A DNA stretch of 64,000 bases from Holacanthus passer (lineage: Eukaryota > Chordata > Actinopteri > Pomacanthidae): the NCBI GenBank assembly GCA_025331565.1, contig JAFREQ010000090.1, positions 2,330,501 to 2,394,500 of the forward strand. The letters are read 5' to 3'. This document shows, one piece after another, positions 34,407 through 48,100 of this stretch (its first letter is position 1; each line of letters begins with the position of its first letter). A model generated the notes under the pieces. It saw only the letters and a program-made list of their open reading frames with translations. It was not told the origin of the DNA and searched no databases. Both the position numbers and the translations under genes were made by a program.

Positions 34407-37400
34407 CTACTGGTCGGGTTTGTCCTGGCTGAAGTTGCACAGGAGGCTCTTGGCTCCATTCTGCCATGAATACAGCGTCTCCATTGGAGTTTTTCCGTCC
34501 TGCACGGGAGAAATAAACACATAAGATTTTAGATCAGAACTGGAAAACTGAAGCTCTAAGTGTGTAGATTCAGCCCTGTTGTTACAGTCGGCACAGTTCA
34601 GTCGGCCTTTAGCTCCAGTGGTGGGAGAGGCTGCATTTTAGATTCCAGACTATCGTTGGTATCTTGCTAATTGTCACAGCTGTGCTGGGTTTTTCTGATT
34701 ACAGATGTGTCGACTCTCACACACTGTTGCCTGTTGCAGTTGTAGGGTTGAGTTCTTTTGCACCAGTGGTGGCAAGATGATTTTTGGCAACCTGCAGATT
34801 TTATGAAGTAGTGGAAGATTTCACCTTTCTGACAATATCTAAAAAGTCAAGGGGTCAATAAAACCATCAGGATTCATCCTCAGGGAAACACTGAGTTGAG
34901 ACCACGAGTCAGCCGGTTCCCGAATGACAGAAAAGGTTTGTGCCTCTGAATATGTTGATGTCAACGTTTGAAAATATTATCTCTAATTATCTGAATACAC
35001 TTGCACACATATGTCACATATATCTATGCATACATACATGTTCAGAGGATGAGTGAAGCTCATATATGAGCCGCGGGGCTGTTCAGGACTTACGCAGTTC
35101 TTCGTGTTGAGACTCGCCCCGTACATCATCAACAGCTTGATCATCTTGAATCTGTTGATTCTCACAGCATCGTGCATGGGCGTGTCTCCGTCCTTCAGCC
35201 GAGAGGAGAAAAGACATTCAGCATCAGTCTGAGTGAGAAAAACCTCGTGATGTGTTTTGTCTTTGATGATCATCCTGTGTAATCACCAGTATGTGACATC
35301 AGAGTGTGACAGGTATCAGGGCAAATGTTTTTTGATTATTTGCGTAGGAATGTGTCCTTTGTGCTCAGAGTTTAGATTGAATTCAGTTTGTTGTCGCCTA
35401 TATACTGAAACATTGCTTCGAGGCTTCAGCTGACATGGACGGCTCCTCCACAACTCTTCTGCCACAATGACTCTTAACAGGTGTGTGGTTATTTCCTGAT
35501 GCAGATTATGCACAGATTTATCTGTAAGCTGAACTAAAATCTATATGGATTTAATGTTGTTCATGTGAGATTGAACATGCATAAATACAACAAGTCTGCA
35601 GCTCAACATGTTGCTGCTTTTCAGGCGTTTGTGTGGTTGAAGCTTTACGTCCTGCGGCAGGTGATGTCATGTTGCTGTAAGATGAGCAGTGATCTCTTAC
35701 TCTGTCTTTGGCGTTGACGTCTGCTCCGCAGTGAATGAGATGCTCGGCACACTCGCAGTGTCCCGTCCTCACCGCAACGTGGAGAGGAGTGCTGTGCAGC
35801 TGAGGAGAGAACATTTCACTTTCTTCATTCATGCAAGAAAAACACCCAGAAATGTCACCAACACTTTAAAGGCACGGTTCATTTCCATTGACAGTGGTGT
35901 CTTTTAACAATTCCACCACTAGATGGTGCCAAAGTAGGCAACTTTCATAAGCTGCACATATCGTTTGGCCTTCGTTGCCCACCAGGGAATAAGAACTAAC
36001 ATGTATCTTCATGTGTGTTCCTCAGACAGCAGAGGTGACCTGTAGTAACCCCTCCTCCACGTTCACCAACCTTGTCCCTGTAGGTGAGCCGGGCTCCCTG
36101 GTCGAGGAGGAGCTGCAGGGCGGGCAGGCTGCCTCCTCTGCAGGCCCAGTGGACGGCCGTGGCCTCCAGCTGAAACACACCGACCTGTTAGACTCACGCT
36201 CCGTCTGTGTGTTCATGAGAGAATGAAAGCATGAAATAAAGTGCCGAGTTTTTCAACCTCTCACCTTGTCTTTTTTCTCGATGGCAGCTCCGGCCTCCAG
36301 GAGTCTCTTCACGACCTCCACGTGTCCTTTGAACGAGGCTTTGTGCAGAGCTGTTCTCTGGAACTGGACACGATTTGAAAAGCTTCATTTCTAATAGTTT
36401 AACCACAGTTTCTTTACTGATACAGCTGATTAATTGCAAAAAATGATATATTTCAATATGAGTTTGACAGGTTGCCATGTTTCCACACACAGAAGCAGAC
36501 ACTCACATGGTCGGCCACGTTGGGGTTTCCTCCATCACTCAGGTATTTCTCCACCACAGGCAGTTTGTTCTCCATCGCTGCCGTCAGAAACAGCTGCTCG
36601 TCCACAGTCTCTGGCTGAAAGGTTCATGATAATGGATAATGGTAATGATTTTTAGCTGAAACATATTTCAAGCGTTTTTACATGTAACTCTTAAATTTAA
36701 GGCAGCTCGCCTCTCCTGCAGATTTCTACAACAGAAGTGGTCACATGTGAACAGAGCTTTTTTCCTTCAAACATCAGGCGTCATCCCCAGAGTTACAATA
36801 TAAAACTATCATTTGTGGTATAAAACACCTAAGGTTGAAGAACTTCAACAAATATATATGTATGTTCCTCTCATGAAAAGTTAAGTTAAATGTTTGTTTG
36901 CTGAGTCGGGAGAACGAGGCGTCGATCATTAAAACAATCTTACCACAGTCTCAGGTTCTGGTTGTTGTTTCTTGTGGATGGGAGTCTTTCTCTCTCTTCT
37001 CCTCTTCCTCAGCTGCAGGATGTTGAACAGGTCGTCCACCGTCTCCAACTTCAGCCGGCCGCTTTTATCCGTCTGTCCGGGCAGCGAGAAGACAGAAGAC
37101 CTCAGCACAACAACACCAACAACAACAACAACAACAACAACAACAGCAAAAGCAGAAACTTCATTTGAGAAGCATCTTCCTTTCTTTTATTCAATCACTG
37201 GACATAAAACACTGCATTTACACTGATGTGTTTCCCTTAATAAAAAATATGGTTTGTATGAAAACAAGATCGTGAGGAACTGATGAAAAATGAAGGTGGA
37301 AGAACATAAATCAGCTCCACCTCAAAAAACTGCACCATCAAAGTACTTACATGTTAATGCATCAATAATCCTGATCCAATGATGTAATGATATAACAGCG

Positions 37401-38262
37401 ACATAGTGAATTCTGCATGTCAAGTACATTTAGCTGATAATACTTCTGTACTCTTACTTAAGTACAATCAATCAATGCAGAACTTTGTTGTACTGTGGTA
37501 TTGCTTATTTCACTTTACTTCTAAACTAATATTCCTACTATTTCTACTGTTAGTACCGAAACTACTTTACTGCTCCATCTTCTAATTCTCACTTTTGCTC
37601 CTGCAAGGTCACTGATAAAACAACAGCTGTTCCTTAAAATATTTCCATTCCAAATAGCAGAGAAAGGATTAAATCGAACTTGCGCTGGAGGTTTGAGGCA
37701 GCAGCTCAGTTCTTGCCGTCTGTGTGTTCTTACACTGAGAGCTGCCACGCTCACTTCCTCCTGCTCGCCGCCGCTGTCGTTCTCCTCCGACAGGTCTCCG
37801 CCCACCAGCTCCCTGTGGGACCTGCGGTCATCCTGCTTCTCTTGATTGACAGCCGCCTCGTACACGCCCCCCTGGAAGTCGTCGGCCTCTTTGCCCTCTG
37901 ACCTCTTGCCGGACACCTGAAGAAGAGAAGAAAGCGTCACAGAGGAGAAATAAAACACCAGAAGAGATCCCTCTGTGTTTTCATGAAAAGATCCTGAAAG
38001 TCTAAATCTCTGTCTTAATGCTGAGCTGTTATATTTTGAGTCAGGAAAATTCAATAATACACAGCAACAGTCCGACTCAACGCTGAGGAGATCCTACATG
38101 AAGAAGCAAAGATAAGGTTGAGAGTTAACATATTCTCACACGAATGTCTCAATCTGAGCTCAGCAGGAGAGCTTTCCATTTGTGTCGGCCCACAGCTCAG
38201 CTTCAGCCGCCGTCGAGCCAAATCCTGCCGCCAACGGAGGAATGTAAACACACCACAGCTTC

Positions 38263-38298
<36 letters not shown>

Positions 38299-38878
38299 CC
38301 AACTCTTTAACGAGCTACAACTGTTTATGTGTTGCTGAATCACTCATGTAATCACTTAGACTGATTATAGTCCAGGAATCATTCTGCCTGATGGTGAATC
38401 ACAAGGGAAGAGACGCCTCAATGAAGATCTTAAATAAAAAGTGTTGAAGTGAAATCACTTTGGTTTTGAATTACCTTAATGATTTAAACTATTAAAATCT
38501 GTCCAAGAAATTCTCAACAGTCGACTCATTCGAGGCGTCATCGGTTTTTCCACACATTTACTTAGTTCAGTATGTGAAGAATTTGGTTCAACAAATTTTT
38601 AAAATTGATTAATCAGAATCAGAATCATTAAGAATTGAAACCAGAGGAAAGAAGGATCTTTTGTATGAACAGATCCTTCTCAAGTGAATGAGAGAAAATA
38701 AATGTGAATTTTTCAACAAAATCAATTCTGTAGCTTCTCATTTTGATAAGAAGAAAATTTCCATTCCATGTGGTTTTATTCTTATTTTAAGAATAAAAGT
38801 CCTGCAGCTCCTTTCTGTCCCTCTCATCATTTACATTCACACTCATCTTACCAGCTCCTCGACACTGTGCAGCCCCAT
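34407..38878 (-). CDS. ankrd1: Ankyrin repeat domain protein 1 (CARP)
   Basis: Cardiac ankyrin repeat protein, a muscle stress-response factor that binds titin N2A in the sarcomere and acts as a nuclear transcriptional co-regulator (family knowledge). Predicted 311 aa against 319 in human. Coding exons in order are 38878-38852, 37916-37734, 37072-36944, 36614-36507, 36363-36265, 36169-36071, 35799-35701, 35192-35094 and 34499-34407; all are phase 0 with GT-AG junctions. The start reads MGLHSVEELVSGK against the human MMVLKVEELVTGK. An acidic N-terminal part is followed by a basic, likely nuclear-localisation cluster (RKRRRERK, 92-99). Ankyrin repeats follow, including TALHKASFKGHVEVV, TAVHWACRGG, TPLHVAVRTGHCECAEHLI and TPMHDAVRINRFKMI. 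Exons 5-8 are 99 nt each, one repeat per exon. The C-terminus (KPDQ) is shorter than in human. The paralogue (1a or 1b) cannot be decided from this window, although pcgf5 adjacency supports ankrd1. Confidence 0.95.
37100..37145 (+). repeat. (CAA)n microsatellite in ankrd1 intron 2
   Basis: A run of CAACAA units, slightly interrupted near its left end, lies about 30 bp upstream, in transcription order, of the ankrd1 exon 3 acceptor. Confidence 0.9.
38264..38296 (+). repeat. (CA)n microsatellite in ankrd1 intron 1
   Basis: About 16 CA units between ankrd1 coding exons 1 and 2. Confidence 0.95.
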
Positions 38879-38990
38879 TCTTCCTGACGAGAAATATCTG
38901 AAGAGCGCTGTGGGGAACTGGAGGTAGATTTAAGTCCACTGGTTCCCGCTGTGACGGTCAGTGTCTCTCCGTCTGTCTCTGCCTGCAGTC

Positions 38991-39000
38991 TCTTATATGG
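38991..39000 (-). promoter_or_regulatory. TATA-like box of ankrd1
   Basis: The minus strand reads CCATATAAGA, 113 bp upstream of the ankrd1 ATG. A start site about 30 bp downstream would give an 85-90 nt 5' UTR. The motif is also one base from a CArG (SRF) box. This is inference from motif and spacing. Confidence 0.55.
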
Positions 39001-39247
39001 ACCCGTCAAACCCCGGCTCAGATCACATTACTGTCCTCATGTGCTCAGCGGCAGCAACATCTCCCCCCATCTCCCACCCGGCCCCCTCCCTCCATCGCTG
39101 CTGCCCAGTTTGGGCTGCTGATGGCTTCTCTGTGTCACCAAGCAGAGATGGAGGTGAAGGAAGAGGCGTCACTCTGCCTGACAATCTGATGGTTTTCACA
39201 TTTGTGAGATGATGAGAATTTAATGGGATGAAATGTCAAAGAAATGT

Positions 39248-39254
39248 AGGAATG
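39248..39254 (-). promoter_or_regulatory. M-CAT (TEAD) motif upstream of ankrd1
   Basis: AGGAATG on the plus strand is CATTCCT on the minus strand, the exact M-CAT consensus, about 250 bp upstream of the TATA-like box. ANKRD1 is a well-known YAP/TEAD target, which makes the site plausible. A 7-bp motif also occurs by chance. Confidence 0.35.
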
Positions 39255-39359
39255 AAGTTTTATAGTTCGGACCATCACTACTGTTGATTCTGTTCCCATT
39301 CTTTGTGCTTTATCAGCTTCTTTACATGTGAAGACGATGAACAACATGAGTTTCTTAAT

Positions 39360-42290
39360 CATTTATTTAGAAGTGAAAACAAATATAAACATTTAAGTTA
39401 TCAAAGAAACTGTGTGTTGCAAAGATTTATCAAATTTTGGAAATGACAAAACAAAACAGGTTTGTGATTATGAAGAGACATAAGTTCTTCATTTGTGGAA
39501 AACTGAACATGTTTGATATTTAAGAAAATATGAACGCACACGTCACAAAGAGACAAACTGCAAACTTATCAGAATCTGAAATATAAATGTTTCATCTTCT
39601 TTTTCTTTTCTCTTTCCCAGGAAACACTGAGCAAAGCAGCGTCTGAAAGAGATGATACAAACATTTGTGTAATTTTATAGAAAAGAAAATCCCATTTTCC
39701 CAAAGCACATGAAGGTTAATGCCATTTTTCAGTGAACTGGATTTTCTCCTCTTTGAGCGACAGAGTGATTCACCTTCTCAAACGTCGTCAGTCTTTGGGA
39801 GCGTCACGCTGAGCATGTGGCCACAGACATGCAGTGACATCACCACGAGGCGACGGGTTCACGGTTGAGAAATAAATAGTCGCACTTCCAACCGTCCTGT
39901 CGCTGCGCTGCAGCCGATCACAGATCAAGGTCAGAGGTCAGCAGGATGCCGGGCCGTCTGACTGACAGCTGGCGGCGGCTAACGTCATGTCAGGTGCTTT
40001 TTTCCTGCTGTTCAATGTGGTCAAACTGCATGTCACACATCTCAGAGCCATGTACAGCACACGCTCGGCCGGCGATGACACCTGATGGTATGTGACGGTC
40101 ACGAGCTGCGTGAGCTCACCGTTCACCAATCAGGAGCGAGAGACTGAAGACGTCTGGTGTGAAAAGACATATTATTATTGCACAAGTACAAAGGGATTTA
40201 AAACTTTTTACTTTCAATGCTTACACTTTTTGAAATCTAAATCTTATTCTTGCAATATGACGATTTGAAGTGAAATTAAAATCAGCAGCGTGCAGACTAA
40301 AATAATGTAGATGATATAGTGGGGCAGATGTTAACGTGTTTACATCCAGAATTATTATGAACATTTAAAATACAAACTTTATCATGTTTGACAGACTTCA
40401 GATTGTTGTGTGAGACCTGATCAGAAGATACAGAACAATAAAGATAATATAACAAAAATGAAATTACCAGTCAAGAAGAATCAGAGTTACAGAAATACAC
40501 ACATGATAATAATATGTGTGTAATGAAAAGGTTCACGTGAATGGAAAAGAGGCGCTTGGCTTATTTTCGCTCTTCTTTCACATCCGAACTGACTCAGATT
40601 CGTGCAGCTGTGTCGTCGATGTCTGATCCTACAGCTCCTCTCAAAGTCAATTCGTAGCTGTGAGCTATTTTTGAAACTGACCTTGTGACTGAAATAGATG
40701 GTAAAAGGGGGAAATGTTTTTTGACGCGGGCCTTCAGAGGTGCAGCGCGCCGCTTTCACATCGAGCCGGGTTTAAGTGCACGACAGCACGAAGGGCAGAA
40801 TGTGTGTCGAACTTAAAGCACAGCCGGGACACGATGAGAGGAATCACGACGAGAACATGATGGTGATGTTGTGATTATCAGACGCTGTTAGGAAATTTGT
40901 AGTTAAGGTTTTTAGCTAAAAGCTTGATTTTTGTATCCTTATTAGTTATGACCCCACCTTGTGTTTCCTGTTCTCTCCTGTCCGTCTACCTGTCTGTCTG
41001 TCTAATTGTCTGTCTGTCTAATTGTCTGTCTACCTGTATGTCCGTCTACCTGTCCGTCTGTCTGTCTGTATGTCTGTCTACCTGTATGTCCGTCTGTCTG
41101 TCTGTCTGTCTGTCTACCTGTCTGTCTGTCCGTCTACCTGTATGCCCATCTGTCTGTCTGTCTGTCTGTCTGTTGGCTTGCTCCCTCCTCCCCCTGGCCT
41201 GGTTCCACCTGCACACCTGAGCCTCATCAGTCCGTCATCCTGTGGATCTTCTCTCCAGCAGATTGTCGTTTAGCCGTCGTTGCAGCTGAACTTCAGACTT
41301 CGTTCTCCCTCTGCCTCAGGATCACGATCACCTCCAACCTGCCACACTTCCACTCCTTCGTTCCAGACGAGGTTGGACCGAATCGAAGTTTCGGCCGTAA
41401 TAAATCAGGGCGCAGACTCAGACTGATTCTGACTGAGTTTATTAGAGTCGACAGGAAACATTTGAGAAGCAGAACATCTTCAGGAGCCACAAACAATGAT
41501 TTACACTCGTTTTACTAAACTTGTTCTGGAGCATATTGAATTCACAGATCACTCGTGTGTGATGACAGACGCCTCCTCTGTGACCGTGTCGTTAACAACA
41601 TATTTACAGGCTGCAACCAAATCTCAAACTGTCCAACAACAAAAACAGAAATTATGAAACCCTCCCTCTTCTCCTCTCTCTCTCTCTCCAACTACTTCAG
41701 ATATAAATTTGAAGAAGACAACCAATAGATATTGATATTTATATGCTTTCACAGGTGAGTTTCATTTTTCAGAGAGACGAGCTGCTCCGGCACGAACAGA
41801 GCCAGTGCTGATAGAGGAGTCGAGAACAGACCCATGATGGAGACGCTCCGGTCTCTGTCGGTGGACGACGTCCCACCAGGGCAGCGGCTGCTGGTTTCAC
41901 CTGGTGCTAGTGAAACTTTCTCTAACATCAGCGGCACTGGCCGTAAATTATGAAGAGGAATGAAAACTTTTTATTCCTGTATTTTTGTGCAGTGATGGCG
42001 TCTGCAATCGCTCCGTCGACAGCTCCGTCACAAACAGCCGGATCGTGTTGTGGCAATGAGCACTTGGCACCAACAGCTCACCAGAATAAAGTCCCCTGTG
42101 TTTCAGCTGCCGCTCCCTCACACACCTCAGATCCTGCTCTCATATTTGCCAGCAGTCGAAAGTGTGAAGATGACACTATCTTTATGTGTGTGTGTGTGTG
42201 TGTGTGGTGAGTTGCTGTGCAGCCTGGTCAGCGCTGTGCCGGTAGTCTAAGACTGGTTTGGTGTTAAACCCAGAGGGATACATCATAGGA
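39360..42290. other. Intergenic DNA between ankrd1 and pcgf5, left part
   Basis: I see no exon of a known gene. A tetranucleotide repeat occupies 40981-41173 and (GT)n lies at 42185-42207. Confidence 0.5.
40981..41173 (+). repeat. (CTGT)n interrupted microsatellite
   Basis: CTGT/CCGT/CTAC tetranucleotide units over about 190 bp. The open frames across it encode only Ser/Val/Cys/Leu repeats and are artefacts. Confidence 0.95.
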
Positions 42291-42620
42291 TTCTGTAATT
42301 ATAAATAGGCCCTGGGCAGAATTCCTTCTCTGGATATATCTAGTTTACTCTATTATTAGCAGCGTAAATCCTCCTCTCACCCAGTATCCTCATTCGGGGG
42401 GCTGCATCTGTGAGATCGATTGCGGGGCCCCGGCCCTGTTTACGAGTGTGTCATCGTATGAAGATAATCCTTCACTCACAGAGACAAACCGTCCGGTCGT
42501 AATTCACAACGCTGTTTGCTTTCTGACAGGCGCCCGCGGGCCCCTGGGCCCCGAGCGGCCTCCATCCATCTGTCTGAAAGAGCTGTAACTCTGACAGGGA
42601 CGAGGTTTAAAGGTAATTTG
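42290..42620. promoter_or_regulatory. Candidate conserved non-coding element with MEF2-like site
   Basis: This stretch has balanced composition and no simple repeat, unlike its surroundings. TTATAAATAG at 42299-42308 fits the MEF2 consensus YTAWWWWTAR. It lies 3.4 kb upstream of the ankrd1 start. Its standing as an enhancer is a guess from motif and texture. Confidence 0.25.
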
Positions 42621-44419
42621 TCACGCCGCCGCACATTTTTCAGAAGAGACAGGAAGGAGGCGAACGACAGCAGAAATGGGATGTGATAAAATGTGACGAG
42701 AAACTTATGTTGCTGGAAAGATAATGCTCAGTCATGTTCACGTAAGATGCTTTGGAGCCTCAGGATTTACATTCAGTGCCAATGAAGCGGTGCGGCGCCG
42801 TTTATCCAGCCGGGCAGGAAGTAAAGCTTTGGACTGGAAAAAGAAGCAAACTGAAACTGAACTGAACTTTTGCTGTTGAGAGGCAGAAGCTTCTGTTTTA
42901 GTAAAATCAGTCACAAACGTCTCTCTGACATTTTCAGGTCTGGAACATAAAACACAATCAAAGCAATAATGAAGCTGTGGATGTTTAAAATCATCAGCTG
43001 TTAAAACGAGTTCAGCCTCAGCATCACAGCTGTGTCATTACACCGTGAGACCAGATCAGCGGTTTCACTCCGACACCGATGCTCAGAGATGCTTCGGGAC
43101 CTGTCGGTTCAGGTGTTCCCTCCAGGAAATAACTCATGGAAATAAAGTTTGTTGCTAAGCAGCAGCGGCCAAAACTTGGTTTACTGGAAAATAACTTATT
43201 TGTTGCCAGGCAACATTATTGTGTTGAACCACTGGGAAACACTGAGGCCGAAACAGTTTCACTGTTCAAAATTATGACTCAGGCTCATTAACACGTTCAT
43301 CAGCGGCTCCGCTCCGACGCTGAAGAGCTTCAGCTCAGATTCATGAGAGGGAAAAGACATTTATGTTGTTCTTTATTACACGTTCAGTACAGAGGAGATC
43401 AACGATGAATGAAGGCTGGTCGCAGCAGACGGACGCAGTCAGGGAGCAGCTGCTGAACATGGAGAACAAACACAGAACTGAAGGAGAGAGAACGTTGGAC
43501 TGAGATTCATCAGGCGACGCAAACACGACAAACAGATTAATGCTCATCTAAATGTTATTTTTATGACTAAATGGAAAAAAAACTGATCTTTGAAACATAA
43601 ACTTTCCTTTAGCTTGTGAACCTGTGAATGGGCAGGTCAGTGTGTTTGATTGACAGCTGAGCTGACGGGAGCGACGTAAACAAACCAATATGTTGGTGCT
43701 TGCAGATAAAAAGACGACATTAGCCGGATGCTAATATGAGTTAGGTCTGCGGCTGTTTTTGTGTTGGCTTTACGCAGCGATTGGTCGGTCGAGTCGCGGC
43801 GTGTAATTCTCTCTATTCTTCACACAGCTACAACTGCCGCTTCACATCGTTACAAGCGAGTGCAACACCGTGAATGTCTCGACTGTGTGAAACTTTATTT
43901 GCATTTCAACAATGAGATCATTAACTGCAAACAAGCCCCCTTTAAAATGAATCAAAACCTGAACACAGCTTCTGTTTTTCAGAAGTGTCCTGATAAAGAC
44001 GGACGTGGTGGAGGAAACATCATCAGCTTCATCGCTCCAGTTCGCTCCACCTGCATGTTCGTGTGTCTGCAAGTGGACATACTGTGTTTTGCTGCTCAGT
44101 TTCTGACAGTGTGCAGAGTCTGTCGGGATCCGAGCTGCTGGTCCGTCCCTCTGACCCCCCCCCCGCACCGTAAACACTTCCTGTGTGAGCACTAAAAGAG
44201 CGAAGCGTCTCAGTGTGTATTAATAGACACAGAGAGCTTGATGGCAGTAATGAGGCTCTTTAAGATACTGGAGATGTGTTGAGATTAAGAACAGGTGTCA
44301 AACACACACATACACAAACACACACAACATCACCGACATGTAAACATGCAGACATCAGCACATATGGACGCCCAGAAAAGCTGCTTATCAGAGAGATTCA
44401 CTGCTCAAGGTCACAGGGT

Positions 44420-44423
<4 letters not shown>

Positions 44424-44453
<30 letters not shown>

Positions 44454-44533
44454 TTTCATGTGTGTCCTTGTGATCATCCTCATAAAAGTGGGGGCAAAGT
44501 TCAAGTGCAGTGAACCAGCACCTGCTGTAACCA

Positions 44534-44576
<43 letters not shown>
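44424..44576. repeat. Facing (GT)n and (CA)n microsatellites
   Basis: (GT)n at 44424-44452 and (CA)n at 44534-44576 are separated by about 80 bp. Being complementary, they form an imperfect inverted repeat. Confidence 0.9.
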
Positions 44577-44577
<1 letters not shown>

Positions 44578-45139
44578 GCTGCATAAACATCCTATACAAG
44601 TTATTTCTGTCTGACACCCCGATGATAGACAATCCATAATCTGCCTTTAATATCCTTCATGCCTCAAACAAAGTTAAAAGTAAAGTCGAGCTGTGGAGGA
44701 AAACACAGAACAGTTCGTTAGTCTTAAAACATCAGCTGCTCGTATGAACAGCTGTTTCTTGTTTCCATCATCTCTCCTTTTCACACTGGTGTTCAATCAT
44801 GAACATTTCCATTAATGTTACGTCGTGTAAAGTAAAGTAAAGATATGACGCAAATATTTCTGCTACATATTTTTGAAATGTGTATAAAATTTTCAGCTGA
44901 TCGTTTCAATGTATTTTTACACAAACTGAGGACTGAGAAAAGGAATTATTGCAGAAACCAGTCACTTATTCAATCTACATATGAGCATGATTGTATCAAG
45001 ATGGACATTTAAAAACCTTAATCATCTTAATCATTTTTTAGTTGAGTGGACGCTGCAGCGACATGCAGTTGATTTGCTGCTCCACATGCTGTGAACACAG
45101 GCCGGTGCTAAACCAGACATAAGGGGAACAATCCTGAGG

Positions 45140-45141
<2 letters not shown>

Positions 45142-45183
<42 letters not shown>

Positions 45184-45185
45184 TG
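45142..45185 (+). repeat. (GT)n microsatellite
   Basis: About 21 uninterrupted GT units. Confidence 0.95.
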
Positions 45186-48100
45186 GTTTCATGTCCACAA
45201 GAATGCCAACTGCTCGCCATGAACAGGTGGAGCGGGCGCAGGGACGGGGCGTCAGAGGCCGTGTGGTGAGGAAAGGCTCGCCGACACCAAACAGCAGCTT
45301 CAGAGGGATCAGCTCTGATCCTCGGGTTCAAGGTTAAAGACGGGAGAGCTAATAACGATCAGAATAATAAAGCGATGCAGTGCCGGAGAAAAACGCCTGT
45401 CAGGTGACACGAACCTGAGGTTAGTGCCAAACAAAGCAAAGAATAACTCGGGTTCATTCCAACGACACACTGACAGAGCAGAGATGACGACATGAGTTTT
45501 TTCTTTGTAAAATGTGAGTTGGACTTGTTTTAGTGAAGTTTTGTTTTTAAGAAATAAACCTAAACAATGACATTTCTTACTAAAAGCGTTTTAAGGCTCT
45601 AAGGAATTCCTTAGCAAACAATGAGGAAATAAACAACTACATTCAGGACATTAGTTCGACCTGGAGGATGAGAAACCTTTGTTTCTTTACGAGAGGTTTG
45701 TTTACTCCACAGGCTCCTTTTACCCAGAATTCCCTTGAGTCAGTTGTTTTGAAGTGATCATCGAGTGGAGCAGAACCACGTCCTCCTCCTGCTCCGTTCA
45801 CTCCTGTTTTACTCCTGTGATAAACCTGTTAAAGTGTTGATGTGAACAAGCATGAAAGAAACACGAGAGGAGAGATTCAAGTCAGATAACTGTCTCAGTA
45901 ATCTTCAGATCAACCACCATCGTGAAGGAAACTGGTCGAGTGTGTGCGAGTGTGAGCTGCGCTGGTGCCCATCACACCCTGAAAATAATCCCAGTTTGGT
46001 ATTTTCTGACTCAGCTGCCATTCAGCTGCTGCGTCCATGGGGCGGGACACGTCCCGCAGACTGGAGACTGGAGCTAAATGACTTGGAGCAAAACTTTGAA
46101 CAGATGCCAAAAGTCTTTATTTTGGAGGAAAAGCTGCCTTTGCACAAATTAAATAATCAGTTTAATTTTTGATGTAGAAAGTTATTACAAATTCCACATC
46201 TCACGTTTTATTCATTCTTCTTAAAAGCATATCGAGAGTGTAAGAGTGCATTCATGCGTTACATCTGTTCGAAAACAGAGCTGCAGATCGAATGTCATCA
46301 GAAATCACACATTTCAATACCTTGAATAAGAAGTGATTGTAACAGGTGCTTCTTTTTTCTGAGAGCTGATGAATATAAGTCGCTGATCATTTCACTGTGA
46401 TTATCCTCTGTGGGTGTATTAATGCCAACAACCACCGGAGTCTCAGAATGAACCTAAATGCATGACGACTGGAAAGTGCACACCTCTCCGTCAGAGGAAC
46501 AAGAACCTGAAACAAATGCAACTGCAACATATTAATGATCATTTACTCTGATTCTTCTTGCATCCTTTTATTTTCTGCCCTCGGTCACTTATCTACCTTT
46601 AATCTGGGGTTTAAGTGTCTGTCCAGTTGATCCAGGCACATCGGTGACTGGCAGCTGCCAATCAATCAGATTTAAAATCAAGAGAACAGAAGAGTTTTTC
46701 TTCTTGTCTTCTTGTTTTAATGAAATGGATCTTTCAGTCCTGTTTCTGTACTGAGAGCAGATTCTCTATGTGTCGATGCACAATGATAAGAAACACCAAG
46801 CAAACTCCTGCTTTCACAGTGATGCCTTTTAAGTTTCATGCTCTCAGAAACCAGAGACCCTGATGCGGCCCAGCTGTCTCTTTTGGTTTCCCCGAGTCGA
46901 TGAAATATTTAACGGAAAATATTTGTTTGATGTAACACTCATCCATCGAATCTCGAAACTGTCTCGTTCCGAACTGAAGAAGCTTCTTGGATGAGAAGAA
47001 TCTACAACCAGGTCCACCTGCTGTTTAAAGTCGACCTCAGCTCGACTTCATGCTGGAATATTTACCAGATTTACCAGAAAGGCAAAGTGTCTCTTCTGTA
47101 GTTTAGAGGTACTTTTGTCCACAGAACCACGAGGATCCAAGTTACATAAATGTTGTCATCAGCCCACGTTTGTGAGGGACAGAAACACAGAACAGAAGTA
47201 GACGGGTTGAGTCGAAAGCTCTGGTTGTAATGAAACTGAAGCTGTTTAGATTTGCATGTGTTTAAAGTCTCTTCGCTTCCTGGCGTTGCTTGTAAGTACG
47301 AAAGTGTTTCTCTGAATGCGACTGATGTGAATCATGCAGGGAGAACAATGAGTCACTCAAAGTGAAATGAAGACGGAGGATGAGTCAGTCGGTCGGTCGG
47401 GAACCTGCCGAAGGAGCCACTGAGACCGAGAGGAGGGGAAGGTGGAGAGAGAGACGAGGGTAGAGAGAAGGAAAGGAGCAGAGGGGGAAAACTTCAAATT
47501 AGAGGTTTCGAGTTGAAAAGAAAAAAGAAAGCAAGAGAGGGAAAAACCTGGCAGAGATAATGAGAAGAAAACAGAGTTGAGGGCTGAAAGAGAAAAATGA
47601 GGAGAACATCAGAAAGGAGGGAGAGAAAGAAAGGATGGAAGGAAGGAAAGAAGGAGAGGGGAATTCATGAAGCGGTGGTCAGTAATTGGGGGTTCAGAAG
47701 TCGATCCACATTCCTGTCGAGTGAGGATATAAAGCGATGGTCGCCAGCGCCGAATGTAGGGCACAGAAACACCCTGAGATCCTGCCGGAGACGAGAGACA
47801 CGACGAGACGGACGCTTCGCTCGGGACTCGTTCCACTATTCATATTTGCACTGAGGAAGATTGTTAAGTTAAAGTAGATCCATGTTTTCTTCTCGTTGCT
47901 CATCTCTGATCTTCACTCATCCTAAATTGTTCAATTTGAATGAAATGCCACTATGAGGTTGCGATGAATCTCAATCTCTCCTCAACTCTGAAATCTGGCG
48001 TCCAGAGAATCCCGAGAACACGTTTTCATGACTGTGTCGATTCCCAAAATTTCACATTATTCGTTTTAGTTTATGACAAAATACCTTCAATACTGATTAT

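Noticed and set aside
40924..41273. Cys/Leu/Ser/Val-rich open frames
   Set aside because: Translation of the (CTGT)n repeat.
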